Assembly: GCA_017591395.1 (NCBI GenBank)
Contig: WEDG01000346.1
Span: forward strand, 105,235-169,234
DNA length: 64,000 nucleotides
Direction: 5' to 3'
From: Schistocephalus solidus
Taxonomy: Eukaryota > Platyhelminthes > Cestoda > Diphyllobothriidea > Diphyllobothriidae
Shown: one piece after another, positions 12,855 to 24,795 of the stretch
Layout of the letters: every line of letters begins with the position of its first letter
How positions within the stretch are numbered: the first letter of the stretch is position 1
Made by a program: the position numbers and the translations under genes
Notes under the pieces: generated by a model
Seen by the model: the letters and a program-made list of their open reading frames with translations, nothing else
The model's database searches: none
What the model was told of the DNA's origin: nothing

Positions 12855-14066
12855 TTGAACCCGCGACAACCAACGCGATGGTGACGCTCGCTAACCACTC
12901 GACCACCTCATCACGGCGGCGAGCGATCCCTCAAATTAATATGCACGCTTTTGACGACACCGCATATTGTGGTGGCTGTCAAAAACTCTCCATGAAGCTA
13001 AACCAGCTCAAGGATGAGATAAAACAAATAAACTTTGCGCTAAAAGGCACCTCTAAAGCAGTAGATGCCACTCAGGAGTCCAATGAACGACATACCAGAA
13101 ACAAAACCTTTGATACTCGATCAAAGGGTATCCCAACAACAATTTCGAGAGCTGCTACGGCTACCGAAACACAAGTACCAACGGCGCAGGACAAAAATAG
13201 TCCGCCTTAAACAAAAAAAGCCGTCCAAAACGCAAAACTGACAACAAGAAGGAAAAAGCCAATAAACAACCGACTTTGAAAGATTCCTCAAAAAATCTCG
13301 AACACGGGGCTTTGACCATTGCCTTGTCCTCCACAGGAACTACTGAGATTCTCACACCAAGCACAAGCTGTGGAATCGGTTACCCCAAACGAAAGTATCA
13401 CCTGCGATTCAAAATCGTTGAATCCTTGGAATTCGCCGAAACCTAAAAAAACCGGATCAAAGCCAACACATAGCCAATCAGCATTCCCACCATCACCACC
13501 AGTGCGCAACGTGAAACCTTCCCACCAGATAGTGGATGACAGCGTCGTTGTAACAAAAAATGCCACGGACAGAAAAAAAATTCATAATATAGTGATTACC
13601 TGAATCAACAGCTGCGAATCCAGTAGACCGATATTCTGAAGACATGAACCACTTTCATGAACTCCTTAACAATATGCTGGAACCTAATACGTCGATTGAA
13701 CTGGAAAAAGCCTTCCGCCTTCGAAAACGGCCGAAAGCCGATCTGAATCAACAGTCCAAGGCCTCTTAAAGTTATCTTGACCAGTAGCCAGGAAGCAAGT
13801 CTCATTATTTCGAGGCACTTTAAACCCTGCAGTTTTTTTCAACATGACTTCTCACCTGCCGAGCGGAACAAACGCCATCAACTTGTCATCAAACTAAGAC
13901 GGCGGCTCAGCAAGGGGGAAACAAATTTTTGTATTTACAACAACTAAGTGATCCATCGTCCATTGTTCTCCCACTGGAGAGGCCCGTTTCGGATAAACAC
14001 GCAGTTGGCCTAGTAAACAGGGGCTCGCGTTTGACTGTTAGCACTTTCTGAGCAAACCGAAAACTA
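12855..14066 (+). mobile_element. CR1/jockey-like LINE copy C, ORF1 and start of ORF2
   Basis: 5' part of the same LINE family as copy B. It holds ORF1 and the first part of ORF2. The segment from about 13930 to 14066 aligns with the 5' end of copy B (7413 down to about 7275), up to CCGAAAACTA. It then breaks and, after 10 unmatched bases, meets the 40-bp repeat at 14077. A LINE lacking its 3' end is not a normal insertion product, so a later break or insertion is implied. Confidence 0.75.
12878..13947 (+). pseudogene. LINE C ORF1 (nucleic-acid-binding chaperone type)
   Basis: Starts in an open frame of 110 codons with CGGCQKL, a zinc-type Cys pair, then a coiled-coil-like KLNQLKDEIKQINFALKG. 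A Pro/Ser-rich middle continues in another frame at 13319-13603. The C-terminal part, again frameshifted, reads ELEKAFRLRKRPKADL, SQEASLIISRHFKPC, then FSPAERNKRHQLVIKLRRRL and GETNFCIYNN before TAA 13945-13947. That ending (SP-x-x-R-x-KR then RR-x-x-GE-x-x) is typical of CR1 ORF1 proteins. ORF2 starts around the stop in another frame. Multiple stops and frameshifts make it a pseudogene. A start at ATG 12941 is also possible. Confidence 0.7.
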
Positions 14067-14076
14067 GTGGTGGAGG

Positions 14077-14116
14077 CACAATAGGTGGGTCCCAAAATAA
14101 ATGCATAAACCCAAGA
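14077..14116 (+). repeat. 40-bp junction repeat, copy 2
   Basis: Differs from 7422-7461 by one base (C for T at position 17). Here it follows the broken 3' side of LINE C. Confidence 0.7.
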
Positions 14117-14231
14117 TACTTAAAAGCTCACAGTAGATTGTCTTGTTCACCTGAAGATAACCAGAAACACCGTGGACTATCGCCAGTGTGCTACGGGGCT
14201 TGCGTAGGGGGCTGGCGTAGGCTATTGTTCC

Positions 14232-14562
14232 AGTTCGGATGCACCGTTTTGGAACCCGAAGTGCAACTGCCCTCTTCTTTGTGCCATCATGCATTCGGAC
14301 GCGTTCAGTTAGTTTCTAGTACTGGTAAGATCGCTGATGTTTGTAACATGGGCATGCTGTGTGGGTAGGCAGTTTGAGTGCACCGTTTTGGAACCCGGGG
14401 TGCAACTGCCCACTTTTGAGTGCAGTAATGCAATCAGACGCATTCAGTAAGGTTTCCAGTGCTGGTGAGATCGTTGATGTTTGCAACACGGGCATGCTTT
14501 GTGGGTAGGGTTGCTGCAGTTGTTGTTTGGATTCCTGGTGGCGTGGGGGGGTTTGGGTGAAT
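14232..14562 (+). repeat. 139-bp tandem repeat dimer plus tail, left block
   Basis: Two units with period 139 bp (landmark GGAACCC at 14251 and 14390). Each contains GTGCAACTGCCC, ATGCATTCGGACGC-like and TTTGTAACATGGGC-like blocks. A GT-rich tail ending in a G run follows. LINE D begins at 14563, immediately after. Confidence 0.8.
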
Positions 14563-15579
14563 CAGTATCAGTATCAGTATCAGTATATTTGAGGGAAGAT
14601 GTATTTGAGTCACCTTTGAATTCCCTTTTTGTACATGCGAGTTTTGGTATCAAAAAATTGTATCTTGATATGTTGGCGAGGCCAACATAGTGGAACATAG
14701 TTTAAAAAGAGCAGACAATGAAAAAAAACTCCCGGTGATATTAAGGAGAAAAATTGTCGCCTTCGGGGGGAAGGGTCCAATGGGGGCATTTCGGAGGTCA
14801 CATGAATCAGCCAGATTCTTTCTTGCTGATTGCAGAGTCCGTTGATGGATTTCAACGGCGGAAATATATGTCCATATCATCCTCGGTCCATTGCGGTTCG
14901 AACCAAGGGAGAACGTTCATACACCTCATGGACGACGGTCGCCAGGTCCAGCTGATGCGAACACTCACGGGGTCACCAATGTGTGCAAATAAGTTAAGCA
15001 GCGAATACCTCGAGGACCCCAGCATGGACATAATGGGAGAATGCAAGCACTCGAACGAAAATAACAAACAAAAAGAAATGTTACTCAAATATAGCTAGCA
15101 GTATCATAAATGCCTTATTTTCTCACGTCACACTTGCAGCTTTCAAATAGTGTTGTAGCTCGCACCATTATATCGATCTAACTTTCGCTTTAAAACCTCC
15201 AAGTAGTCCAACATAACAACATCCAGAGGAAGACTATTTTCAAGCTTCTACTACTCTTTTGGAGAAGAAGTACTTCCGAGTGTCATGCCTTGCTCCAGTC
15301 ACACGTAATTTGAGAGGATGACCTCTCAAGTTCGTTGTTTTTGCTAACTCGAAGAAATCCCCTGGGACGAGACAAAAGTGCTGGACGCGTTGTATGCGGA
15401 ATTTTAGTATCAGGTCAAAGTTTGAGATCATCGGCAAACATGGCAATATCGCAGTCCAGTTCGTTGGCACAATCGTTGATGTAGACAAGGAACAAAATTG
15501 GGCCGAGAACAGAGCCTTGGGGAACACCACTCTCAACCTCAACTTTAGTCGACTGTTTGTCACTGATATGAACAGTTTA
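14563..15579 (-). mobile_element. CR1/jockey-like LINE copy D, 5'-truncated and internally deleted
   Basis: The tail (CAGTAT)4 at 14563-14586 and the 3' untranslated region match copies A and B. The C-terminal ORF2 domain lies at about 15240-15415. At 15416 the sequence jumps straight to the RT FADD region (15427-15438), skipping about 530 bp present in copy B (4828-5350). It ends near 15579 in the GVPQGS-to-motif-C region. It sits between two copies of a 139-bp repeat dimer. Confidence 0.8.
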
Positions 15580-15611
15580 ACTTTGCAGTTATTTTTGGAA
15601 CCTAGAGGTTT

Positions 15612-15938
15612 ACTTTGCAGTTATTTTTTTGAACTGGGGGTGCAACTGCCCTCTGCTGTGTGCAGTCATGCATTCGGACGCATACAGTTAGGTTCAAGTG
15701 CTGGTGGGGTCGCTGATGTTTGTAACATGGGCACGCTTTGTGGGTAGGCAGTTTGGGTGCACCGTTTTGGAACCCGGGGTGCAACTGCCCACTTCTGAGT
15801 GCAGACATGCATTCGGACGCATTCATTACGGTTCAAGTGCTGGTGAGATCTTTGATGTTTGCAACACGTTTGCTTTGTGGGTAGGGTTGGTGCAGCTGTT
15901 GTTTTGGATTCCTGGTGGCGTGGGGGGTTAGGTGCATC
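15612..15938 (+). repeat. 139-bp tandem repeat dimer plus tail, right block
   Basis: Two further units (landmarks 15630 and 15769, again 139 bp apart) and the same GT/G-rich tail as the left block. The first unit starts in a degenerate region with a duplicated TTTGCAGTTATTTTT. Confidence 0.8.
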
Positions 15939-15940
15939 CT

Positions 15941-16520
15941 TTGCAGCGATTTAAGGGATTCATCTTCTTATGATTCCGACTGCTCTGGCGTTTTTATTTC
16001 GTTTACGCGTTAACAGCTGGTTCTCCCATGTTCATCGTGTAGTAAGCAGTTAATTTGCACCGTGGGCATGGCATACGACCGTGTACGTTAGTTCGTTCAT
16101 TTGCTTTGCTCATCTATGTTGACTACTCTACTTGTTTTGTGAGGCGTCGACACCAACCTTCCACGTGGAGAGTTAATTGGGACAAATAGGCTGATTGGTA
16201 TTCGTTTTAAATGTTCAGTCTTTCAATTGCTGGGTTTAAAGATAAACCTCCTTACCCATTGAAGCCCGCGTGCTTTTGGCCCTTCTCGTTGTGCGATCAG
16301 AGCTTTAGGTCTTTTAATTTCTTTTTCCAGCAGTATGCTGGTTAATCTAGTAATAGGTGTCTCCTTCCATCTAATTCGCTTGCTCGGGTTATATTGGATG
16401 CTTCTTAGTTATCTACGTCTGCCATATGAAGCCCCCTGGTTAGTTAGGTACCGTTTTCAGTCAATCATTTACTGCTTACGCGGAATTTTGGATAGTGATC
16501 TGATCTATTCACAATTTTTA
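15941..16520. other. Unclassified stretch before array II
   Basis: About 580 bp, T-rich, with no recognised gene. A plus-strand frame from 16335 runs into the array and is judged spurious. Confidence 0.4.
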
Positions 16521-17235
16521 CTAGCACGGATAAGTTGTTGTTATTGTCTTAGTTGCGGTATTCCCGGCAGTAGTAGATTTTTTAGTAGTATTAATCCTCG
16601 TGTACTCTGTTGCAGGACCAGTAAAAGTTGCTGCAGATATAGTTGTGGCAATGGTAGTATTATAAGTAAGAGAACTTACTGTAGAATAGGCTGTATGTGT
16701 AGTATTTTTTAGACGAAGTAGTAGCGGTACAATAGTTGTAGTTTTTCTTCTGGTATCAGTCGTAGTAAAAGCAGTTGTGTTATTAGTAATAGTACTAGTG
16801 GAAGTGGACGCCATATGAGTGGTATTATTATTAGTAGTGCACGCAGTATTTTTAGTTCAATAGTAGTAGTAGTAGTAGTAGTAGTAGGAGTAATATCGAT
16901 ATTAATAATGATAGTTTTAGTTGACGCAATAGTAATAATTTTAGTAGTTTTGGAAGTGGAAGTAGTGACACAGTGGTAGTAGTTGTAGTAGTGGTAGTAG
17001 TATTATTAGTTGAAGTAGTTTTTGTAATATATGATGTAGTGCTATAAGCAGCAGTAGAGTTCTTCTTATGAGTAGTAAAATTTTCTAGTTGTAGTAGACA
17101 CAGTATTAGTAGTTGTATTAGTATTAATAGTAGACGTAGTGTTCGAAGTATGATGGTCGCAGTTGTAGTAGTCGCCGTATTAGAAGTGATAGCCGTAGTC
17201 GTGATAGTATAAAGACAAGTAGGACTAGTCATAGT
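16521..17235. repeat. Trinucleotide array II, AGT on the plus strand
   Basis: About 0.7 kb of imperfect AGT/ATT/GTT triplets, the opposite orientation to array I. The purest run is at 16860-16890, and GACGCA/GACGTA interruptions occur. LINE E begins about 35 bp after it. Confidence 0.85.
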
Positions 17236-17269
17236 CAATGTCCGACTTTGAGGTTAACCAGCAGACCGC

Positions 17270-19655
17270 GGTAGCTTTAGCAGGCCTTAAAAATCGAAGT
17301 TAAATAAAAGCGGAGATTGTGGAAAAAACGCTTAAGGACGGAACTCTTGCATTTCTAAATGCGTTAAAAATTCAGAGTAATCGGGTCAAGTGCCTTATTA
17401 TTTGAACAAGTCAGGATTTTGAACTGGGCCTGCTGAAACGGGCCACCATGAACCCGAAACTGTTTGACGGTAACCTATAGAGAGAATACACGGAACAAGG
17501 ATCCGATAGCCCTGCTAGGACCACTGAGGGCAAAAACCTTACGGATAACGTTTCGAAGTCTGATAATCCTTAGGAATTTTCCCGGTCAGTTTTCACGAAG
17601 AAAAAGAGATACGATTACCCTGCCGATGCCTTCGAAGTGGATGCAAGAGAGTTGGCAAAACTACTCTCTGCACTTTTTCAGATATCCTTTGAGACCGGAG
17701 GCCTACCAGCCAATTAAAAATCCGTTAGGATTACGCCGCTCTTTAAGGGTTGAAGTCGGGTCTCCACAAACAATTATCCACCGGTACGCCTTACTTCATT
17801 TTGCAGCAAATCATGAAAATATTAATAAAGCAACAACTAAATCAGTTCCTAAAACATAACCATCTGCTTTCCGAAGTCCAGCACGGTATCATTAGAGGAA
17901 GGTTTGGCGTCACAAATTTTATCTACTGTTTAGTGCGTTGGACTGATGTGGTCGATAGAGGAAATACGGTGCACACAGTCTACATCGACTTCAAAAATGC
18001 TTTCGATAGCGTGCCGCACCACCACCATCTTTATAAACTCGACTGCATAGGAGTAAGAGGTACACTTCTAACATGTTTTTAAACCTTCCTTATTGGCCGC
18101 ACACAAACTGTCCATATCAGTGACAAACAGTTGGCCAAATTTGAGGTTGAGCGTGGTGTTCCCCAAGGCTTTGTTCTCGGCCCTTTTTTGTTCTTTGTCT
18201 ACATCAACGTTTGTGCTAACAAAATAGAATGCGAAATTTCCATGTTTGCTGATGATATCAAACTTTGGCGCGTCATTGAAACTGCGGCTGACGAAGAGAA
18301 CTTGCAAGCAAACTTATATCGCGTCCAGAAATGGTCAAATGACTGGCTCTAGCCGTTCAAGGAGAGCAAGTGCAACATCTGGAGTCGAGAAAAGCAATCC
18401 TTCGAATCGTACGGTTAACCGACTAAATGGAATTCAATTGAAAGGAAGGGATGCTTAAAATGATGGGGGAATCATGATCACGCACTCACTTAAACCCTAC
18501 TTAGATTGCACAAAGTTAGCGAAAATAGCGATGTCGATGCTGTACCTCGTCAAACGAGCCTTTTCAGGCTTCCGTACAGATTGCTTCACTACAGTCTTTG
18601 AAACCTTAGTTTGGCCAAGGTTGGAGTCCGCTATATAAGCTTGAAAACCCTGGGCGGGGAAGGATATCAACATCAGTGAAATTGTTCAAAGGCAAGCAAC
18701 CAAATTTGTCCCTGGACATGGCACACAGCATTATGAAAAACGGCTGTCAAATCTCAATCTCTTTCCCTTGCGCTTTAGAGATCTTCGGGTGACATAATAC
18801 TAAAATTCCACATATTTGTCATTCAGGACTGTCGTCTTATCCCAGGTGATTTCTTCGAACAACCAAAAACAACGAACTTGAGAGGTCATCCTCTGAAGTT
18901 ACGTGTAACTGGAGCTAGGCTATACAGTCGGGAGTACTTATTTTCCAAAAGAGTAGTTGAAGCTTGGAATACTCTTGCTCTGGATAGTATGTCGAAATGG
19001 TTGGAGGCTTTTAAGCGAAAGTTAGGCTGGATATAATTGTGGAAGGTAGAAGTGGAACTAAAAGTTGCAAAGGAAAGGTCATAAAATAAGGTATTAATAA
19101 TACTACTAGCTATGTTTAAGTAACATTTATTAATGTTTATTATTTTCATTCGAAAGCTCGCACTCTCCCATAACTGCCATTTCGAGGTCCCCGAGGTCTT
19201 CCCTGCTTAAAAGTTGGCACAGCTTAAAAACACCGTGAGCATTTGCATCATCCAAACTTGACGGCTATATTCCATGAGGAATACGAACGTTCTCCTTAGG
19301 TTTGAATCGAAAAGGAACGAGGATGATATGGGTTTTTGCAGCGGACTCTGCAACCAGAAAGGGAGTGTCTGGCTGCATCTTCGCACTTCGGTTATGATTC
19401 AGGGGACCTCCGCAAATCCTGCATTGTACAAACAACCAAAAGCGATCGTTTTTTCGCCGTAATATTAATGGGAGTTTCTTTTCACTATCTGCTCATTTTA
19501 AACAATGTTCAAATCACTTGGCTGCTATCAATTGGCCTAGACAACATCCCGAGATACTAATTATTGATTTGACCACTCGCAAGTACAAAAAGGGAATTCA
19601 AAGGTTACTCACATATATATCACTCAATCAAAATGATACTCATACTTATACTGCA
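17270..19655 (+). mobile_element. CR1/jockey-like LINE copy E, 5'-truncated
   Basis: Begins inside the linker between endonuclease and RT, aligning with copy B near 6440. It runs through RT, the C-terminal domain and 3' untranslated region to a decayed tail (GATACTCATACTTATACT) at 19633-19654. It is more diverged than A, B and D. The tail touches the first unit of the 1.7-kb tandem array. Confidence 0.85.
17285..19036 (+). pseudogene. LINE E ORF2, RT and C-terminal domain
   Basis: Recognisable pieces: LKIEV near 17290, ITPLFKG near 17735, then VYIDFKNAFDSVPHH (motif A, catalytic Asp intact, about 17980). These are followed by GVPQGFVLGPFLFFVYIN (about 18155-18210), FADDIKLW (FADD 18245-18256), WSNDWL followed by TAG near 18350, and the C-terminal RGHPLKLRVTGARLYSRE-like block near 18885. 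Several stops and frameshifts occur, including TAA after CF near 18080. It lacks the endonuclease and ORF1. The frame ends at TAA 19034-19036. Confidence 0.8.
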
Positions 19656-21361
19656 CTGCAGTGAAAAATGAGATGAGGTTACGCCATCCTCTTATTACTA
19701 GCTTGATGTCCCCTTAAACGCAGATCGAAATCGCGACTTTCACATGCATGAACACTAAACCCTTCCTACCACCCTGATTCACAAGTGTTGAACCAACGCT
19801 GACATGAAGCTGAAAATGAATGTGTAAATTAACCTGTTTCGCAGTGTCTTTAGTTTTATTACGAGAAGATTACTTAAAAGGTGAGCAGTATTGGTGAAGC
19901 ATCTAGGGCTCACAAACTAAATCAATGTAGTTTCTTTGGTAAAATGTCCCCATCCTTGCCTGAATAGGTAACAATTCTTAAGTGCAAAGGGCCTTTTTCC
20001 GGCAGCTACAAAGGCATGGGAATTACAGACTGACACTGTTTAGAACTGCTTTAAATCCAATACATGCGGATGCAACAGAAAGTCTGTGGACAGCCAGCTA
20101 GTTGTCATCGTCGGTTTTTTCTTTGGTTTTCTTCTCGTTCGATTTAATTTAATAAATTCATTACTGGGTGTTAACATCTAAAACGTCCAACAAACGAACA
20201 CGTCTTCCTATTTTACGTTTGACGAGAGCATTTCTTTTAGATATAACATTTTCCGAATTAAAACATTTTGATCAACTGGGAAAGTGCGTTCTTAATGCGT
20301 CATAGAGAATGTTTCCTGTAAAGTATACAACATGTTCATTTTCAATTACTAAGGTGTAAGAGAATAAATTCGCTTCATATTCATGGCGTAGATAATTTTA
20401 CGATTTAACTGAAACGAAATGTAAACAGAATTCGCTTTTGACAACTACCAGTGCAGTCAAAAGGCCGGTAGGGAGCAAAGTTAATAGGGTGTTAAGAAAC
20501 CTTTTTAAAACCTTAAGATACGATTTCATAGAAATATATGTGAAGGGTGAAATTGAAGACATTGCTGGTCAAGAGGAAGACTAGTCTTGTTTCTGTTTTC
20601 TATATAAAATTGTTTTAACGAAAAAGTATATCGTCAATTCATGGGAAAAAAATAGAAGTTTATATAAAAACCATTTTTACTCTGTTTGCTTTATGGAGGT
20701 GACTCAGAAAAAGGATCATCAAAAGCCAGCGTTCAGACTGGCCGACATTACTCTGGACGCGGCTGCAGGATGATCAATATGACAAACACACGTCATTCAT
20801 TTGTTTTAAATCGTAACACGTTTTCGAAATGTCGGTTAAAATTTCATGACATAGGTAACATCATGTGTTAATATAAGTGTATTCTCAAAGTGTTATCCTG
20901 TATTGCATGTGCATTTCGCCGTATTTAAGTTAAAAATATACTTAAACGACATTTCACAACAGGCAATTAATACATTTTTTGAATTTCAAAAACATGTGTC
21001 TTTTAAAACCTTGTTTTATTTTTTTATTAGTTTTTTTCGTTTTAAAATTCCATAAGCGCTGCTCAATATTAATGTTAATGTCTCATATATTCGCAGATAC
21101 TGGCTCGCAAGTGAGAATAAATCGAACCATCACACATCACATGTTTTTCAAACATCAACTCTCATGGAGAAAGGTCTGTAGATGGTAGGCCCCTGCTCCA
21201 GTTGGCTTCTCTGCCAAGACTGCGATGTGATAAGAGCAGAGACCATGATCTGCAGGGTCTGAAGATGGGTGTATAGAAAATTAACAAGAAATTTGAAAAC
21301 ACCTGATAAACATCTCCCTTTTAACGCTACTTTGTGCTCGTATTTTTTTATGAACTGCTGG
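19656..21361. repeat. 1.7-kb array, unit 1
   Basis: First copy; its left edge abuts the tail of LINE E. Confidence 0.85.
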
Positions 21362-23057
21362 ACTGCTGTGAAAAATGAGATGAGGTTACGCCATCCTCCT
21401 ATTACTAGCTTGATGTCCCCTTAATGGCAGATCGAAATTGCGACTTTCACATGCATGCACACGAAACCCTCCCTACCACCCTTATTCACAAGTGTTGAAC
21501 CAACGCTGCTATGAGGCTGAAAATGAATGTGCAAAATAACCTGTTTCGCAGTGCTTTGAGTTTTATTACGGGAAGATTACTTAAAAGGTGAGCAGTATTG
21601 GTGAAGCATCTAGGGCTCACAAACTAAATCAATGTAGTTTCTTTAGTGAAATGTCCCCATCCTTGCCTAAATAGGTAACAATTCTTAAGTGCAAAGGGCC
21701 TTTTTCCGGCAGCTACAAAGGCATGGGAATTACAGACTGACACTGTTTAAAACTGCTTTAAATCCAATACATGCGGATGCAACAGAAAGTCCGTGGACAG
21801 CCAGCTAGTTGTCATCGTCGGTTTTTTCTTTGGTTTTCTTCTCGTTCGATTTAACTTAATAAATTCATTACTGGGTGTTAACATCTAAAACGTCCAACAA
21901 ACGAGAACGTCTTCCTATTTTAGGTTTGACGAGAGCATTTCTTTTAGATATAACATTTTCCGAATTAAAACATTTTGATCAACTGGGAAAGTGCGTTCTT
22001 AATGCGTCATAGAGAATGTTTCCTGTAAAGTATACAACATGTTCATTTTCAATTACTAAGGTGTAAGAGAATAAATTCGCTTCATATTCATGGCGTAGAT
22101 AATTTTACGATTTAACTGAAACGAAATGTAAACAGAATTCGCTTTTGACAACTACCAGTGCAGTCAAAAGGCCGGTAGGGAGCAAAGTTAATAGGGTGTT
22201 AAGAAAACTTTTTCAAACCTTAAGATACGATTTCATAGAAATATATGTGAAGGTGAAATTGAAGACATTGCTGGTAAGAGGAAGACTAGTCTTGTTTCGT
22301 TTTCTATATAACATTTTTTAACGAAAAAGTATATCGTCAATTCATGGGAAAAAAAGAAGTTTATATAACTAAACGTTTTTATTGAGTTTGCTTTATGGAG
22401 GTGACGGTGAAAAAGGATCATCCATACCCATGTACAGACCTGGCCGAAATTACTCTGGACGCGGTGCAGGATGATCAATATGACAAACACACGTTATTCA
22501 TTTGTTCAAATCGTAATACGTTTCCAAATTTCAGTTAAAATTTCATTACCTAGGTAACCTCATGTGTTAATATATGTGTAACCTCAACATGTTTTCCTGT
22601 ATTGCATATGCATTGTGCCGTATTTAAGTTAAAAATATAATTAAACGACATTTCACAACAGGCAATTAATACATTTTTTGAATTTCAAAAACATGTGTCT
22701 TTTAAAACCTCGTTTTATTTTTTTATTAGTTTTTTTCGTTTTAAAATTCCATAAGCGCTGCTCAATATTAATGTTTATGTCTCATATATTCGCAGATACT
22801 GGCTCGCAAGTGAGAATAAATCGAACCATCACACATCACATGTTTTCAAACATCAACTCTCATGGAAAAGGTCTGTAAATGGTAGCCCCCTGCTCCAGTT
22901 GGCTTCTCTGCCAAGACTGCGATGTAATAAGAGCATAGAGCATGACTCTGCAGGGTCTGAAGATGGGTGTATAGAAAATTAACAAGAAATTTAAAACACC
23001 TGATAAACATCTCCTTTTAACGCTACTTCGTGCTACGTATTTTTTTTTAACTGCTGG
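21362..23057. repeat. 1.7-kb array, unit 2
   Basis: Second copy. It differs from unit 1 mainly by small indels near 22250-22400. Confidence 0.85.
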
Positions 23058-24795
23058 ACTGCTGTGAAAAATGAGATGAGGTTACGCCATCCTCCTATTA
23101 CTAGCTTGATGTCCCCTTAATGGCAGATCGAAATTGCGACTTTCATATGCATGCACACGAAACCCTCCCTACCACCCTCATTCACAAGTGTTGAACCAAC
23201 GCTGCTATGAGGCTGAAAATGAATGTGCAAAATAACCTGTTTCGCAGTGCTTTGAGTTTTATTACGGGAAGATTGCTTAAACGGTGAGCAGTATTGGTGA
23301 AGCATCTAGGGCTCACAAACTAAATCAATGTAGTTTCTTTGGTAAAATGTCCCCATCCTTGCCTGAATGGGTAACAATTCTTAAGTGCAAAGGGCCTATT
23401 TTTCCGGCAGATACAAAGGCATGGGAATAACAGACTGACACTGTTTAGAACTGCTTTAAATCCAATACATGCGGATGCGACAGAAAGTCTGTGGACAGCC
23501 AGCTAGTTGTCATCGTCGGTTTTTTCTTTGGTTTTTTCTTCTCGTTCGATTTTATTTAATAAATTCATTACTGGGTGTTAACATCCTAAAACGTCCAACA
23601 AAACGAGAACGTCTTCCTATTTTAGGTTTGACGAGAGCATTTCTTTTAGATATAACATTTTTCCGAATTAAAACATTTTGATCAACTGGGAAAGTGCGTT
23701 CTTAATGCGTCATAGAGAATGTTTCCTGTAAAGTATACAACATGTTCATTTTCAATTACTAAGGTGTAAGAGAATAAATTCGCTTCATATTCATGGCGTA
23801 GATAATTTTACGATTTAACTGAAACGAAATGTAAACAGAATTCGCTTTTGACAACTACCAGTGCAGTCAAAAGGCCGGTAGGGGAGCAAAGTTAATAGGG
23901 TGTTAAGAAACCTTTTTAAAACCTTAAGATACGATTTCATAGAAATATATGGGAAGGGTAAATTGAAGACATTGCTGGTCAAAGGAAGACTAGTCTTGTT
24001 TCGTTTTCTATATAAAATTGTTTAACGAAAAAGTATATCGTCAATTCATGGGAAAAATAGAAGTTTATATAAAAAACCATTTTTACTCTGTTTGCTTTAT
24101 GGAGGTGACTCAGAAAAAGGATCATCAAAAGCCAGCGTTCGGACTGGCCGACATTACTTGGGACGCGGCTGCAAGATGATCAATATGACAAACACACGTC
24201 ATTCATTTGTTTTAATCGTAACACGTTTTGAAATGTCGGTTAAAATTTCATGACATAGGTAAACTAATGTGTTAATATAAGTGTATTCTCAAAGTGTTAT
24301 CCTGTATTGCATGTGCATTTCGCCGTATTTAAGTAAAAAATATACTTAAACGACATTTCACAACAGGCAATTAATACTTCAATTAAATGTTTTATAATGA
24401 TGCCTGTTCCTTGGCGATATTTCAAAAACCTGTGTCTTTTAAAACCTCTTTTCATTTTTTTATCAGATTTTTTAGTTTTTAATTCCGTATTCTTTGCTCA
24501 TTATTAATGTTTATGTCTCATATATTCGTAGATACTGGCTCGCGAGTGAGTATAAATCGAACCATCCCACATCGCATGTTTTCAAACATCAACTCTAATG
24601 GAGAAGGTCTGTAGATGGTAGGCCCCTGCTCCAGTTGGCTTCTCTGCCAAGACTACCATGTGATAAGAGCAGAGACCTTTAATCTGCAGGGTCTGAAGAT
24701 GGGTGCATGAAACATTTACAAGAATCTTAAAATACCTGATAAACATCTCCCTGTTAACGCTGCTTTGTGTTTCATAATTTTTTATGAACTGCTGG
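23058..24795. repeat. 1.7-kb array, unit 3
   Basis: Third copy, the longest, with the insertion near 24378 and more divergence after it. Confidence 0.85.

Noticed and set aside
10155..12898. Long Thr-, Ser- or Val-rich open frames on both strands in array I
   Set aside because: They are the direct translation of in-register ACT triplets; open frames appear in several frames at once and carry no domain.
15690..15845. GGTTCAAGTGC blocks resembling a tRNA B box in the 139-bp repeat
   Set aside because: No matching A box or cloverleaf; other units have GTTTCTAG or GTTTCCAG instead.
16335..16712. 125-codon plus-strand frame, Leu/Cys-rich
   Set aside because: Its second half is AGT-array sequence and the first half shows no recognisable domain.
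20979..21188. Signal-peptide-like frame repeated in units 1 and 2 of the 1.7-kb array (also 22678-22878)
   Set aside because: AT-driven hydrophobic codons; the end of the frame changes between units by indels and it is lost in unit 3.
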